Assembly (NCBI RefSeq): GCF_025961225.1
Contig: NZ_JAOQNG010000006.1
Span: 62,001-126,000 of the forward strand
Direction of reading: 5' to 3'
Source of the DNA: Azospirillum canadense
Lineage (GTDB): Bacteria > Pseudomonadota > Alphaproteobacteria > Azospirillales > Azospirillaceae
Length of the DNA stretch: 64,000 nucleotides
In this document: positions 42,563 through 51,338 of the stretch, piece by piece
How positions within the stretch are numbered: position 1 is the stretch's first letter
Layout: each line of letters opens with the position of its first letter
Position numbers and translations under genes: made by a program
The notes under the pieces: generated by a model
What the model was told of the DNA's origin: nothing
What the model saw: only the letters and a program-made list of their open reading frames with translations
The model's database searches: none

Positions 42563-43681
42563 ATGGAGCGGGTGGACTGCGTGGTGGTCGGGGCCGGGGT
42601 GGTCGGGCTGGCGATCGCCAGGCGTCTAGCCAGGGCCGGCCGCGAGGTGGTGATCCTGGAAGCGGCGGACGCCATCGGCACCAGCACCAGCTCACGCAAT
42701 TCCGAGGTCATCCACGCCGGCATCTACTACCCCACGGGCAGCCTGCGCGCCCGGCTGTGCGTCGCCGGGCGGGACGCTCTCTACGCGTTCTGCCGGGAGC
42801 ACGGGGTCGCGCACAGCCGCATCGGCAAGCTGATCGTCGCCACCGAAGACGCGCAGTTGCCCCGGCTGGATGCCATCCGGGCCCAAGCGGCCGCCAACGG
42901 GGTCGACGACCTGCGCGCCATCACCGCCGCCGAGGCCATGGCCATGGAGCCCGCGCTGCGCTGCGTCGGCGCGCTGCTGTCGCCGTCGACCGGGATCATC
43001 GACAGCCACGGGCTGATGCTGGCCCTGCAAGGCGATGCGGAGGAGGCCGGCGCCATGCTGGCCCTGCTGAGCCCGCTGGAGCGCACCCACCGGACCAGTG
43101 ATGGCTTCGAGCTGGAGGTCGGCGGGGCGGAGCCGATGCGGATCGCCTGTTCCACCCTGGTCAACGCCGCGGGCTTAAGCGCCTGGGCCGTGGCACGCGG
43201 ACTGGAGGGCTTTCCGACCGACCACACCCCACCGCGGGTGCTGGCCAAGGGAAATTATTACGCGCTGGGCCAGGGCCGCTCGCCCTTCTCCCGGCTGGTC
43301 TACCCGGTCCCCGTGGAGGGAGGCCTGGGCGTCCACCTGACGCTCGACCTCGCCGGACAGGCCCGTTTCGGGCCAGACGTTGAATGGCTGGCGCCGGAGG
43401 CGTACGACCGCATCGACTACGCCGTCGATCCTCGGCGGGCCGACGCCTTCTACGGCGAGGTGCGGCGCTACTGGCCAGGCCTGCCCGACGGCGCGCTGGT
43501 CCCCGCCTACGCGGGCGTCCGGCCCAAGCTGAGCGGACCGGGCCAGCCCCAGGCTGACTTCCTGATCCAGGGGCCGGAGGCGCACGGCCTGCCCGGGCTC
43601 GTCAACCTGTTCGGCATCGAATCGCCGGGCCTGACCTCCTGCTTGGCCATCGCCGACGCGGTGACGGCACGGCTGGCCTGA
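42563..43681 (+). CDS. FAD-dependent oxidoreductase, L-2-hydroxyglutarate oxidase-like
   Basis: A 372-residue DAO-family flavoprotein. VVVGAGVVGLAIARRLA binds FAD; RNSEVIHAGIYYPTGSLRARLC and the C-terminal VPAYAGVRPKLSG and FGIESPGLTSCLAIA segments match the LhgO group, which oxidises L-2-hydroxyglutarate (or a related hydroxy acid) to the keto acid. GGAGGGA precedes the ATG at 42563. Exact substrate is inferred from family. Confidence 0.85.
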   Translation: MERVDCVVVGAGVVGLAIARRLARAGREVVILEAADAIGTSTSSRNSEVIHAGIYYPTGSLRARLCVAGRDALYAFCREHGVAHSRIGKLIVATEDAQLPRLDAIRAQAAANGVDDLRAITAAEAMAMEPALRCVGALLSPSTGIIDSHGLMLALQGDAEEAGAMLALLSPLERTHRTSDGFELEVGGAEPMRIACSTLVNAAGLSAWAVARGLEGFPTDHTPPRVLAKGNYYALGQGRSPFSRLVYPVPVEGGLGVHLTLDLAGQARFGPDVEWLAPEAYDRIDYAVDPRRADAFYGEVRRYWPGLPDGALVPAYAGVRPKLSGPGQPQADFLIQGPEAHGLPGLVNLFGIESPGLTSCLAIADAVTARLA

Positions 43682-43793
43682 GTCGATCGGAGCCCCAACC
43701 CCGCCGGCCCGTTTCCCAAATTTTAACCGACTGATAGGGGTATCGGGCTAAGGTCGGTCGGATTGGCTTCAGAAGACGACAGGTGCGACCGCC

Positions 43794-44849
43794 GTGACCA
43801 TGCCGCGCGACCGTGTGAATGAAACGCCGACCGGGGGCCCGCAAGCCGGCTTCGACCTGCTGGACGGCCGTTCCATCCTAGTCACCGGCGGCACCGGATC
43901 CTTCGGGCGCCGCTTCGTGGAGACGGTGCTGCGCCGCGCCAAGCCGCGTCGGGTCATCGTCTTCTCCCGCGACGAGTTTAAGCAGTACGAGATGCAGCAG
44001 CAGCTCGGTCCCGACTGGGCTGCGACGCTGCGCTTCTTCATCGGCGACGTGCGCGACCGCGAGCGGCTGGAGCTGGCCATGCGCGAGGTGGACGTCTGCA
44101 TCCACGCCGCCGCGCTGAAGCATGTGCCGGCCGCCGAATACAACCCCATGGAATGCATCCACACCAACGTCTATGGGGCGGAGAACGTGGTGCGCGCCGC
44201 GCTGAACACCGGCGTGCAGCGGGTCGTTGCCCTGTCCACCGACAAGGCGGCCAATCCGGTCAACCTGTACGGCGCCAGCAAGCTGGCGTCCGACAAGATC
44301 TTCATCGCCGCCAACAACCTGTCGGGCTCGCTCGGCACGCGCTTCTCGGTGGTGCGCTACGGCAACGTGGTGGGCTCGCGCGGGTCGGTCATCCCGCTGT
44401 ACCGCCGGATGATTGCGGAGGGGGCGGCTTTCCTGCCGGTCACCGACGAGCGGATGACCCGCTTTTGGATCACGCTGCAGCACGGCGTCGACTTCGTCGC
44501 GTCCTGCGTGGCGATGATGCAGGGTGGCGAGATCTTCGTGCCCAAGATCCCCAGCATGCGCATCGTCGACGTGGCGCGCGCCCTGGCGCCCGGCCTGCCG
44601 CACAAGCTCATCGGCATCCGGCCGGGCGAGAAGCTGCACGAGGTGATGATCACCGAGGACGACTCCCGCCAGACCTTCGAGCTGGCCGACCGCTACGTGA
44701 TCGAGCCGACCTTCGCTTTCTGGACGCACGAGCCCTACCAGCGCCTGGGCGCCCGGCCGGTCGCCGACGGGTTCCGCTACGCCAGTGATATCAACGACGA
44801 CTGGCTCGACAGCGACGGGCTGGTCCGCCTGATCGCCGAGGCCCCGTGA
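43794..44849 (+). CDS. pseB: UDP-N-acetylglucosamine 4,6-dehydratase (inverting)
   Basis: A 351-residue extended SDR. LVTGGTGSFGRRFVETVL at about 29-46 is the cofactor loop, followed by FSRDEFKQYEMQ, HAAALKHVPAAEYNPMECIHTNVYGA and STDKAANPVNLYGASKLASDK, all characteristic of PseB. It inverts C5 while dehydrating UDP-GlcNAc, the first step toward pseudaminic acid and related sugars. Starts GTG 43794 or ATG 43800. It overlaps pseC by GTGA. Confidence 0.93.
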   Translation: MTMPRDRVNETPTGGPQAGFDLLDGRSILVTGGTGSFGRRFVETVLRRAKPRRVIVFSRDEFKQYEMQQQLGPDWAATLRFFIGDVRDRERLELAMREVDVCIHAAALKHVPAAEYNPMECIHTNVYGAENVVRAALNTGVQRVVALSTDKAANPVNLYGASKLASDKIFIAANNLSGSLGTRFSVVRYGNVVGSRGSVIPLYRRMIAEGAAFLPVTDERMTRFWITLQHGVDFVASCVAMMQGGEIFVPKIPSMRIVDVARALAPGLPHKLIGIRPGEKLHEVMITEDDSRQTFELADRYVIEPTFAFWTHEPYQRLGARPVADGFRYASDINDDWLDSDGLVRLIAEAP

Positions 44850-46093
44850 GCCCGCTTCCCTTCCTGCCTTACGGCCGGCAGGACATCGACCAAGCCGACA
44901 TCGACGCGGTGACCGCGGTGCTGCGCGGCGACTGGCTGACCCAAGGCCCCACGGTCGAGGCCTTCGAACGCGCCCTGGCCGGGCGCACGCAGGCGACCCA
45001 CGCCGTCGCCTGCGCCAACGGCACCGCCGCTCTGCACTTGGCCTGCCTGGCGCTCGGCCTCGGGCCGGGTGACGCGGTGGTGGTGCCAAGCGTGACCTTC
45101 CTGGCCACCGCCAACGCCGCGCGCTACGTCGGGGCGGAGGTCGCCTTCGCCGACGTCGACCCCGCCACCAGCCTGATGGGGCCGGAGCAGGCCGAAGCCG
45201 CGATCGCGCGCGCTGAGGCCGCCGGCTGGCGGGTGCGCGCCCTGGCCCCCGTGCATTTCGCCGGGCAGACCGCCGACAGGGCAGCCCTCGGCGCGCTCGC
45301 CGTGGCCCGCGGCCTCGCCATCATCGAGGACGCCTGCCACGCCATCGGCAGCGCGGACGTCACGGCGGACGGTCGGGTCGTGCCGGTCGGGTCCGGCGCC
45401 TTCGGTCCTTCCGCCGCGATGACCGCCTTCTCCTTCCACCCCGTGAAGACCATCGCGGCCGGCGAGGGCGGTGCGGTCACGACCAACGACCCGGGTCTGG
45501 CCGCGCGCCTGCGCCGCTTCCGCAACCACGGGATGGAGCGCGACCCGGCCGGGTTCGAGGATCACGGGGCCGCCTTCGACAACGACGGCACCGCCAACCC
45601 CTGGTACTACGAGATGGCCGAGCCGGGCTTCAATCACCGGCTGACCGACATCCAATCGGCCCTGGCGCTCAGCCAACTGGCGCGGCTGGACACCTTCGTG
45701 GCGCGCCGCCGGCATCTGATGGACCTCTACGCGTCGCGGCTGGCCCCGCTCTCGCCCCTGGTCCGGCCCGCCGCCCGCGTGCCCTGGTGCCGGCCGGCCT
45801 GGCACCTGTGCGCGGTCCGCATCGACTTCGCCGCCGCCGGCCGGCCGCGAGCGCGGGTGATGGCGGAACTGCGGGCGCGCGGCATCGGCACGCAGGTCCA
45901 TTACATCCCCGTGCACCGCCAGCCCTACTGGCGCCGCCGGTACGGCGCCCTCGCCTTGGGCGGCGCCGAGGAGCACTACGCGCAGACCCTGTCGTTGCCG
46001 CTGTTCCCGGCGATGGCCGACGCCGACGTGGACCGGGTGGTGGCCGCCCTGGCCGAGGCGCTGGGCATTCCCCCATCCGCGAAGCCCGGTTGA
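44846..46093 (+). CDS. pseC: UDP-4-amino-4,6-dideoxy-N-acetyl-beta-L-altrosamine transaminase
   Basis: A 415-residue DegT/AHBA-type PLP aminotransferase. The PLP lysine is K201 in FSFHPVKTIAAGEGGA; YGRQDID and GDWLTQGPTVEAFE mark the family N-terminus and HYIPVHRQPYW the C-terminal substrate region. It takes the PseB product. No pseH, pseG or pseI is in this window, so the sugar may be used directly or completed elsewhere. GTG start coupled to pseB. Confidence 0.92.
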   Translation: MSPLPFLPYGRQDIDQADIDAVTAVLRGDWLTQGPTVEAFERALAGRTQATHAVACANGTAALHLACLALGLGPGDAVVVPSVTFLATANAARYVGAEVAFADVDPATSLMGPEQAEAAIARAEAAGWRVRALAPVHFAGQTADRAALGALAVARGLAIIEDACHAIGSADVTADGRVVPVGSGAFGPSAAMTAFSFHPVKTIAAGEGGAVTTNDPGLAARLRRFRNHGMERDPAGFEDHGAAFDNDGTANPWYYEMAEPGFNHRLTDIQSALALSQLARLDTFVARRRHLMDLYASRLAPLSPLVRPAARVPWCRPAWHLCAVRIDFAAAGRPRARVMAELRARGIGTQVHYIPVHRQPYWRRRYGALALGGAEEHYAQTLSLPLFPAMADADVDRVVAALAEALGIPPSAKPG

Positions 46094-46172
46094 ATAAGGG
46101 ACCGCGCGGAGGTTTCCTCCCTGGCGAAAATGCGCTATTCCAGCGGCATCTGGAACGCTTCGGAGCAGAGTC

Positions 46173-46469
46173 ATGGCCGAGGGTACTGTGGACTATTACG
46201 CGATGGTCGAAGAGGCCTGGCAGCTGAGCGACGCAGCCCGCGACTACGTCAAGAACGCTGGCCGCGACGTGGACAACGCCGAGCTTTGGGAAAAGCTGTT
46301 TGCCACATCCCCGCTGATCGACCTGGAGCGCACCCGCGCCGAAGGCGGGCAGCCGCTCCAGAAAATCTTCTTCAAGAATCCCTACGGCCTGCAATACCGC
46401 GCCGACCACAAGGACTGGATCCCCTTCCGCCACGGCGCCCTCGATCCGGCCTACCTCCAGGCGATCTGA
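46173..46469 (+). CDS. Small conserved hypothetical protein
   Basis: A 98-residue acidic-to-neutral soluble protein (MAEGTVDYYAMVEEAWQLSD ... NPYGLQYRADHKDWIPFRHG) with no signal or membrane helix. GGAG lies 8 nt before the ATG. The W/Y/F-rich C-terminus is compact. No domain was recognised. It lies between pseC and galU in the same direction. Confidence 0.65.
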   Translation: MAEGTVDYYAMVEEAWQLSDAARDYVKNAGRDVDNAELWEKLFATSPLIDLERTRAEGGQPLQKIFFKNPYGLQYRADHKDWIPFRHGALDPAYLQAI

Positions 46470-46700
46470 CGCACGCGGCCCAGTCCCCTTGCCCGGCCCC
46501 TTCCCCCGGCGGCCCGGGGCGGGGGGACTCTTTCCCAGGCCGGTGGGATGCCGCTCCTCGCGGCCTCACCCGCCATGGCCCGCCGCCAGACGGGGGCGGC
46601 GCACCAGCGTGTCCCAATCGGCGCCTCCCCGCTTGCATGGGGCAATAAGCCACGCACGACGCCTTTCCCATTCAGAACCGGTCCACAAGAAAGCCTCCCG

Positions 46701-47570
46701 ATGAAGAAACCTGTGCGCAAGGTGGTGTTCCCCGTTGCCGGTCTTGGCACGCGCTTCCTGCCGGCCACCAAGGCGATCCCGAAAGAGATGCTGCCGCTGG
46801 TCGACCGTCCGCTCTTGCAGCACGCCGTGGAAGAGGCGCGGGCCGCCGGCATCGAGGACTTCGTGTTCGTCACGGGCCGCAGCAAACGCGCCATCGAGGA
46901 CCACTTCGACGCCGACACCGAACTGAACCGCACGCTGGAGGAGCGCGGCAAGGCCGACGCCCTGGAGGTGGTGCACGACAGCGAGATCGCCCCCGGGCGC
47001 TGCTTCTACACCCGCCAGCAGGTGCCGCTCGGCCTCGGCCACGCGGTGTGGTGCGCGCGCGCGGTGATCGGCAATGAACCCTTCGCCATCGTCCTGCCCG
47101 ACGACTTCGTGCAGGGCGACACGCCCTGCCTGAAGCAGATGGTCGAGGCCTACAACGAGGTCGGCGGCAACGTCGTCGCCGTCGTCGACGTGCCGCGCGA
47201 GCGGACCAGCAGCTACGGCATCCTGGACGTGGAGAAGGACGACGGCCGCCTGGCGACGGTGCGCGGGCTGGTGGAGAAGCCCAAGCCGGAGGAGGCGCCC
47301 TCGACGCTGTCGATCATCGGCCGCTACATCCTGCAGCCGGAGGTGTTCGACCACCTGGAAAAGCAGCAGCGCGGCGCCGGCAACGAGATCCAGCTGACCG
47401 ACGCGATGGCCAAGCTGATTGGCAACCAGCCGTTCCACGGCCTGCGCTTCGAGGGCACCCGCTACGACTGCGGCGACAAGGTCGGCTTCATTGAGGCCAC
47501 GCTGGCCCACGCGCTGAAGCGCCCGGACATGGCCGGCAAGGTTCGCGAGATGCTTCGGAAGTATGCCTGA
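46701..47570 (+). CDS. galU: UTP-glucose-1-phosphate uridylyltransferase
   Basis: The 289-residue enzyme makes UDP-glucose. FPVAGLGTRFLPATKAIPKEM at about 10-30 is the nucleotide-binding loop, with LPDDF, VEKPKPEEAPS and RYDCGDKVGF further on. The ATG at 46701 was chosen; upstream frame sequence is not family-like. UDP-glucose feeds ugd and the glycosyltransferases here. Confidence 0.96.
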   Translation: MKKPVRKVVFPVAGLGTRFLPATKAIPKEMLPLVDRPLLQHAVEEARAAGIEDFVFVTGRSKRAIEDHFDADTELNRTLEERGKADALEVVHDSEIAPGRCFYTRQQVPLGLGHAVWCARAVIGNEPFAIVLPDDFVQGDTPCLKQMVEAYNEVGGNVVAVVDVPRERTSSYGILDVEKDDGRLATVRGLVEKPKPEEAPSTLSIIGRYILQPEVFDHLEKQQRGAGNEIQLTDAMAKLIGNQPFHGLRFEGTRYDCGDKVGFIEATLAHALKRPDMAGKVREMLRKYA

Positions 47571-47673
47571 CGCACCACGACCGGGCTACGACCCGCGCCC
47601 GCCGTTCCCGTTGACCCCGGGGCGGCGGGCGTCGCAGTTTCAGGGGCGTTCCAAACCAAAGGACAAGACATCC

Positions 47674-49077
47674 ATGAGCGACGTGCACATTTTCCACCCG
47701 ACCGTCCTGCGGGAATACGACATCCGCGGCATCGTCGGCGAGACGCTCACCCCCGCCGACGCCCGCGCCGTCGGCCGTGCCTTCGGCACCATGGTCGCTC
47801 GGGGTGGTGGAAAGACCGTGTGCGTGGGCTATGACGGGCGCCTGTCCTCGCCGGACCTGGAAGCCGCCCTGGTGGACGGGCTGGTCGCCTGCGGGCTGCA
47901 CGTCCTGCGCATCGGGCTGGGCCCGACGCCGATGCTGTACTTTGCCACCCGCGACCGCGAGGCCGCGGCCGGCGTCATGATCACCGGTTCGCACAACCCG
48001 CCGGAGTACAACGGCATCAAGATGATGCTGGGCAAGGGACCGGTCTACGGCCAGCAGATCCTCGATATCGGCGCCATCGCGGCCAAAGCCGATTACGCGT
48101 CGGGCCAGGGCTCGTCCGAACAGGTCGACGTCAAGGACGCCTACGTCGAGCGCCTGCTGAAGGACTATGATGGGGTGCGCGACCTGAAGGTCGTCTGGGA
48201 TGCCGGCAACGGCGCCACCGGCGAGATCCTGCGCCGCCTGACCGCCCGGCTGCCGGGCACCCACATCCGCCTGTTCGACGAGATCGACGGCACCTTCCCC
48301 AACCACCACCCCGACCCGACGGTCGAGCGGAACCTGGTGGACCTGAAGAAGGCGGTCGCGGAGCACGGCTGCGACATCGGCATCGGCTTCGACGGCGACG
48401 GCGACCGCATCGGCGCCATCGACCACCAGGGCCGCGTCGTGTGGGGCGACCAGCTGGTGGCGATCTACGCCAGCGACGTGCTGAAGAGCCACCCCGGGGC
48501 CACCATCATCGCCGACGTGAAGGCCAGCCAGACGCTGTTCGACGAGATCGCACGGCAGGGCGGCAAGCCGCTGATGTGGAAGACTGGCCACTCGCTCCTG
48601 AAGGCCAAGATGGCCGAGGTGGGCTCGCCGCTCGCCGGCGAGATGTCCGGGCACATCTTCTTTGCCGACAAGTGGTACGGCTTCGACGACGCGCTGTACT
48701 GCGCGGTGCGCCTGATCGGGCTGGTCAGCAAGCTGGGCGTGACGCTGGCGGACCTGCGCGACCGTCTGCCGCCGGTGGTCAACACGCCGGAAACCCGTTT
48801 CCAGGTCAGCGAGGAACGCAAGTTCCAGGTTGTGCAGGAGGTCAAGGAGCGCCTGACCGCCGCGGGGGCCACCGTCAACGCCATCGACGGCGTGCGCGTG
48901 AGCACGCCGGATGGCTGGTGGCTGCTGCGCGCCTCCAACACCCAGGACGTGCTGGTCGCCCGTGCGGAGTCCGGCACGCCCGAAGGGCTGGAGCGGCTGA
49001 AGGCCATGGTTGTCGAGCAGCTGGAAAACTCCGGCCTGCCGGCCCCCTCCTTCGAGGACGGCGGCAGCGCGCACTGA
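47674..49077 (+). CDS. Phosphoglucomutase/phosphomannomutase
   Basis: A 467-residue alpha-D-phosphohexomutase. The phosphoserine is S106 in ITGSHNPPEYNG; DGDGDR is the metal loop, GEMSGH the sugar-binding loop and RASNTQ the phosphate-binding site. The dual-specificity (AlgC/ManB-like) type interconverts glucose- or mannose-1- and 6-phosphates. It follows galU by 103 nt and ends at a strong terminator. Confidence 0.94.
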   Translation: MSDVHIFHPTVLREYDIRGIVGETLTPADARAVGRAFGTMVARGGGKTVCVGYDGRLSSPDLEAALVDGLVACGLHVLRIGLGPTPMLYFATRDREAAAGVMITGSHNPPEYNGIKMMLGKGPVYGQQILDIGAIAAKADYASGQGSSEQVDVKDAYVERLLKDYDGVRDLKVVWDAGNGATGEILRRLTARLPGTHIRLFDEIDGTFPNHHPDPTVERNLVDLKKAVAEHGCDIGIGFDGDGDRIGAIDHQGRVVWGDQLVAIYASDVLKSHPGATIIADVKASQTLFDEIARQGGKPLMWKTGHSLLKAKMAEVGSPLAGEMSGHIFFADKWYGFDDALYCAVRLIGLVSKLGVTLADLRDRLPPVVNTPETRFQVSEERKFQVVQEVKERLTAAGATVNAIDGVRVSTPDGWWLLRASNTQDVLVARAESGTPEGLERLKAMVVEQLENSGLPAPSFEDGGSAH

Positions 49078-49099
49078 CCCGCCGCTTCGGGGCAAATGG

Positions 49100-49136
49100 A
49101 AAAGCCCTCTCCCACGGCCGGTGGGAGAGGGCTTTT
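49100..49136. terminator. Strong bidirectional intrinsic terminator
   Basis: A perfect 16-bp stem (AAAAGCCCTCTCCCAC with its complement) and the loop GGCCG, followed by a T-run; the A-tract gives a T-run on the other strand. It serves the mutase gene and the converging parAB operon. Confidence 0.9.
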
Positions 49137-49151
49137 TCTTGGCCTCGGGCT

Positions 49152-49252
49152 GGTGAGAATTCTCACCGTTCTTCACCGGACGACAGAATGGTGAGAATTC
49201 TCACCACTCTCACCACGCACCGCCGGACAACAGGGCGGTGAGAATTCTCACC
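49152..49252. repeat. parS-like array: three copies of a 16-bp palindrome
   Basis: GGTGAGAATTCTCACC occurs at 49152-49167, 49190-49205 and 49237-49252, each a perfect palindrome, with start-to-start distances of 38 and 47 nt. It lies directly behind the parB stop. This is the position and form of a centromere (parS) bound by ParB. Confidence 0.85.
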
Positions 49253-49253
49253 G

Positions 49254-50144
49254 TCAGGCTGGCTCACCGTCGAGGATCGTGTCGATGGCGGACCGCAGGT
49301 CACGCAGCACCTCGCGGTCCACGTCCTCCAGCCGCTTGGGCTTTTCCTGGAAGGCGTGCAGCGCCTCCCGCGTGCGCAGGATGTTGCGCGAGACCCGCAG
49401 GCTGAAGGCGCTCAGCACCGCCTCGGGCTCGTCCCTCGGGGCCGTTGCGCGGGCCGAACCACACGCCGGGGTGTCGCCGAGGGCAGGGGGTTCAGTCGCC
49501 GACTGGTCGCTGGACAGCGACTCCCACAGGCGCATCTGCTCCTCAGGAGCGTCAAGCGCCGCGATCTGGTAGAGCTTGTAGCGCGCGACCTTCTTGGGCG
49601 CCCCCTCGTAGCGCTCCCGCACCGCGGCCGAGACCTTGGTCAGCGCGATGGTCTTGGTGATCTCCGCCCGGTCGCGCCCCATGATCTGCCCGAGATCGGC
49701 GTGGGAGTAGCCGTGCTTCTCCACGAGCGCCACGAAGGCGTCGGCCTCTTCGAAGGGGGTCAGGTCGGCGCGCAGCACGTTCTCCACGACCGCGACCTCG
49801 GCCGTGTCCACTCCGTCGGGCACCAGGATGCAAGGCACCGTCTGCTGGCCGAGGGCACGGACCGCGCGCAAGCGCCGCTCCCCGAACACCAGCTGGAATC
49901 GGCTCGGCCCCAGTTCCCGAACGCCAATCGGCTGCTGGAGGCCGTACTTGCGGATGGACTCCGTCAGTGCGTCCAGCTCCGCCGGGTCGAAGCGGCGGCG
50001 CGGCTGGTCGGGGTTGGCCTCGATCCAGTCCACGTCCGGATAGACCATGCGGACGCCCTGCTCCGGCTCCGCAAAGACGGCGAGCGCGCCGCGGCTCATG
50101 GCGTTCAGCCGGGCGAGGTTCCCAGTCCCGAGCTTACGCGACAT
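49254..50144 (-). CDS. parB: ParB-family chromosome/plasmid partitioning protein
   Basis: A 296-residue ParB. The CTP-binding ParB/Srx region includes NPDQPRRRFD and GERRLRAVRALGQ (88-100), then ENVLRADLTPFEEADAF (121-137), and a helix-turn-helix GYSHADLGQIMGRDRAEITKT (145-165). It overlaps parA by 11 nt and its 3' end touches the parS-like array. Confidence 0.93.
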   Translation of the reverse strand: MSRKLGTGNLARLNAMSRGALAVFAEPEQGVRMVYPDVDWIEANPDQPRRRFDPAELDALTESIRKYGLQQPIGVRELGPSRFQLVFGERRLRAVRALGQQTVPCILVPDGVDTAEVAVVENVLRADLTPFEEADAFVALVEKHGYSHADLGQIMGRDRAEITKTIALTKVSAAVRERYEGAPKKVARYKLYQIAALDAPEEQMRLWESLSSDQSATEPPALGDTPACGSARATAPRDEPEAVLSAFSLRVSRNILRTREALHAFQEKPKRLEDVDREVLRDLRSAIDTILDGEPA

Positions 50145-51141
50145 GGGCCACCTCCACGCGCTTGCGACGTTCTGCGGCGATGGCGTCGGCGAGCGTGCGG
50201 TAAGAGGCCGCCCCCGGCGCGTCCGGCACCGCCTCCAGCGCGGCGCGGCCGGCAAGCGCTGCATCTCCGTAGATCGTCGCCCGCGGCACCGGCGGGAAGA
50301 TGCGCAGCGTGCTGCCCAGCGCCGAATGCAGCTGCTCCAGCGTCACCTGGTGCTGGTTCAGGCGGGCGTTGTGCATGGTCGGCAGGATGCCCAGCACCGC
50401 GAGGCTGGGGTGGCAGCGCCGCTTCAACTTATTAATCGTCTTCAGCAGGTGGTTCACGCCGATGGAGGACAGGTATTCGGTCTGGCAGGGGATGACGATG
50501 ACGTCCGACGCCACCAGTCCATTGGCCGTGCACTGGCCAAGGTTCGGCGGGCAGTCGACGAAGATGAAGTCGTAGACCTGCCGCGCCTCCTGCAACCGTT
50601 CACGGAGCGCCATCGGACCGCTGGGATCGGCGGTGAGCTCCACCTCGACGGAGGCCAGCTCGATGCTGGACGGCGCGATCTCCAGGCCGATGTCGCCGAC
50701 CGGGACGGTGATGTCCTCGATGGCGACCTCCTCGCGCAGCACGTGGGCGAGCGACTTGCGGCGCCCCTCCTCATACTCGATCAGGTCGATGCCCAAGTGC
50801 GCGGTGGCGTTCGCCTGCGGGTCGGCGTCGATGATCAGCACGCGGTAGCCTTCGCGCGCCAGGATGCTGGCGGTGTTGACCGTGCAGGTGGTCTTGCCGA
50901 CGCCGCCCTTCTGGTTGGCGAGGCAGACGACGAGCGCCGGGCCGTGCCGGCCGTCCACGACCGCCGTCTCCTTCAGCAGGAAGCGGACGACCGCGTCGGG
51001 GATCTTCTCGCTGTTGCTTTCCCAACGGGAAATCTTGGAGCGATCGTAGCGCCGCTCCAGCCGCTCGTTCAGCCAAGCCGCGAAATCCGGCTGTGAGAGT
51101 TTGCGCTCCTCGCGCAGGAGCCTCATGTCTTCGCCACGCAC
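50134..51141 (-). CDS. parA: ParA-family ATPase with N-terminal helix-turn-helix
   Basis: A 335-residue partition ATPase. Residues about 5-45 form an Xre-like HTH (LLREERKLSQPDFAAWL, SKISRWESN), as in type Ia ParA proteins that repress their own operon. Deviant Walker A is NQKGGVGKTT (76-85), with IIDADPQAN and FIFVDCPPN. GTG at 51141 has GGAGG with a 6-nt spacer and is preferred to TTG 51147 and ATG 51126. Confidence 0.92.
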   Translation of the reverse strand: MRGEDMRLLREERKLSQPDFAAWLNERLERRYDRSKISRWESNSEKIPDAVVRFLLKETAVVDGRHGPALVVCLANQKGGVGKTTCTVNTASILAREGYRVLIIDADPQANATAHLGIDLIEYEEGRRKSLAHVLREEVAIEDITVPVGDIGLEIAPSSIELASVEVELTADPSGPMALRERLQEARQVYDFIFVDCPPNLGQCTANGLVASDVIVIPCQTEYLSSIGVNHLLKTINKLKRRCHPSLAVLGILPTMHNARLNQHQVTLEQLHSALGSTLRIFPPVPRATIYGDAALAGRAALEAVPDAPGAASYRTLADAIAAERRKRVEVAHVA

Positions 51142-51178
51142 GGTCAACCTCCACAGCGAATGCGCTTGCCGTGTTCAA

Positions 51179-51207
51179 CCGATACGATGGACGCCCGACT
51201 CGGTCAA
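51179..51207 (-). promoter_or_regulatory. parAB promoter
   Basis: On the minus strand TTGACC (51207-51202) and TATCGG (51184-51179) are exactly 17 nt apart, about 38 nt before the parA start. Confidence 0.55.
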
Positions 51208-51214
51208 GGTTGAC
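51203..51214. promoter_or_regulatory. Operator candidate at the parAB -35 box
   Basis: GTCAA-GG-TTGAC is a perfect inverted repeat overlapping the -35 element. TCAACC half-sites recur at 51144 and 51175. It is a likely site for the ParA HTH domain. Confidence 0.4.
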
Positions 51215-51261
51215 GGTCCCCTCTGGTGCATCAACACGGATCATCAACAACGGAGTGATGC

Positions 51262-51305
51262 AAAAAGGCCTCCGGCCCCGGGGCGCAGTGCCCTGGAGCC
51301 GGAGG
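51262..51305 (-). terminator. Intrinsic terminator of the RTX gene
   Basis: CCTCCGGC (51269-51276) pairs with GCCGGAGG (51298-51305), with imperfect inner pairing, and on the minus strand it ends in TTTTT. It lies 34 nt after the RTX stop. Confidence 0.75.
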
Positions 51306-51338
51306 TTCGGCAAAGTCAGATGGAGGCTTCTCGGCGGC

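Noticed and set aside
49152..49252. Possible CRISPR array
   Set aside because: Three 16-bp perfect palindromes with unequal spacers (22 and 31 nt) next to parB fit a centromere, not a CRISPR; no cas genes are present.
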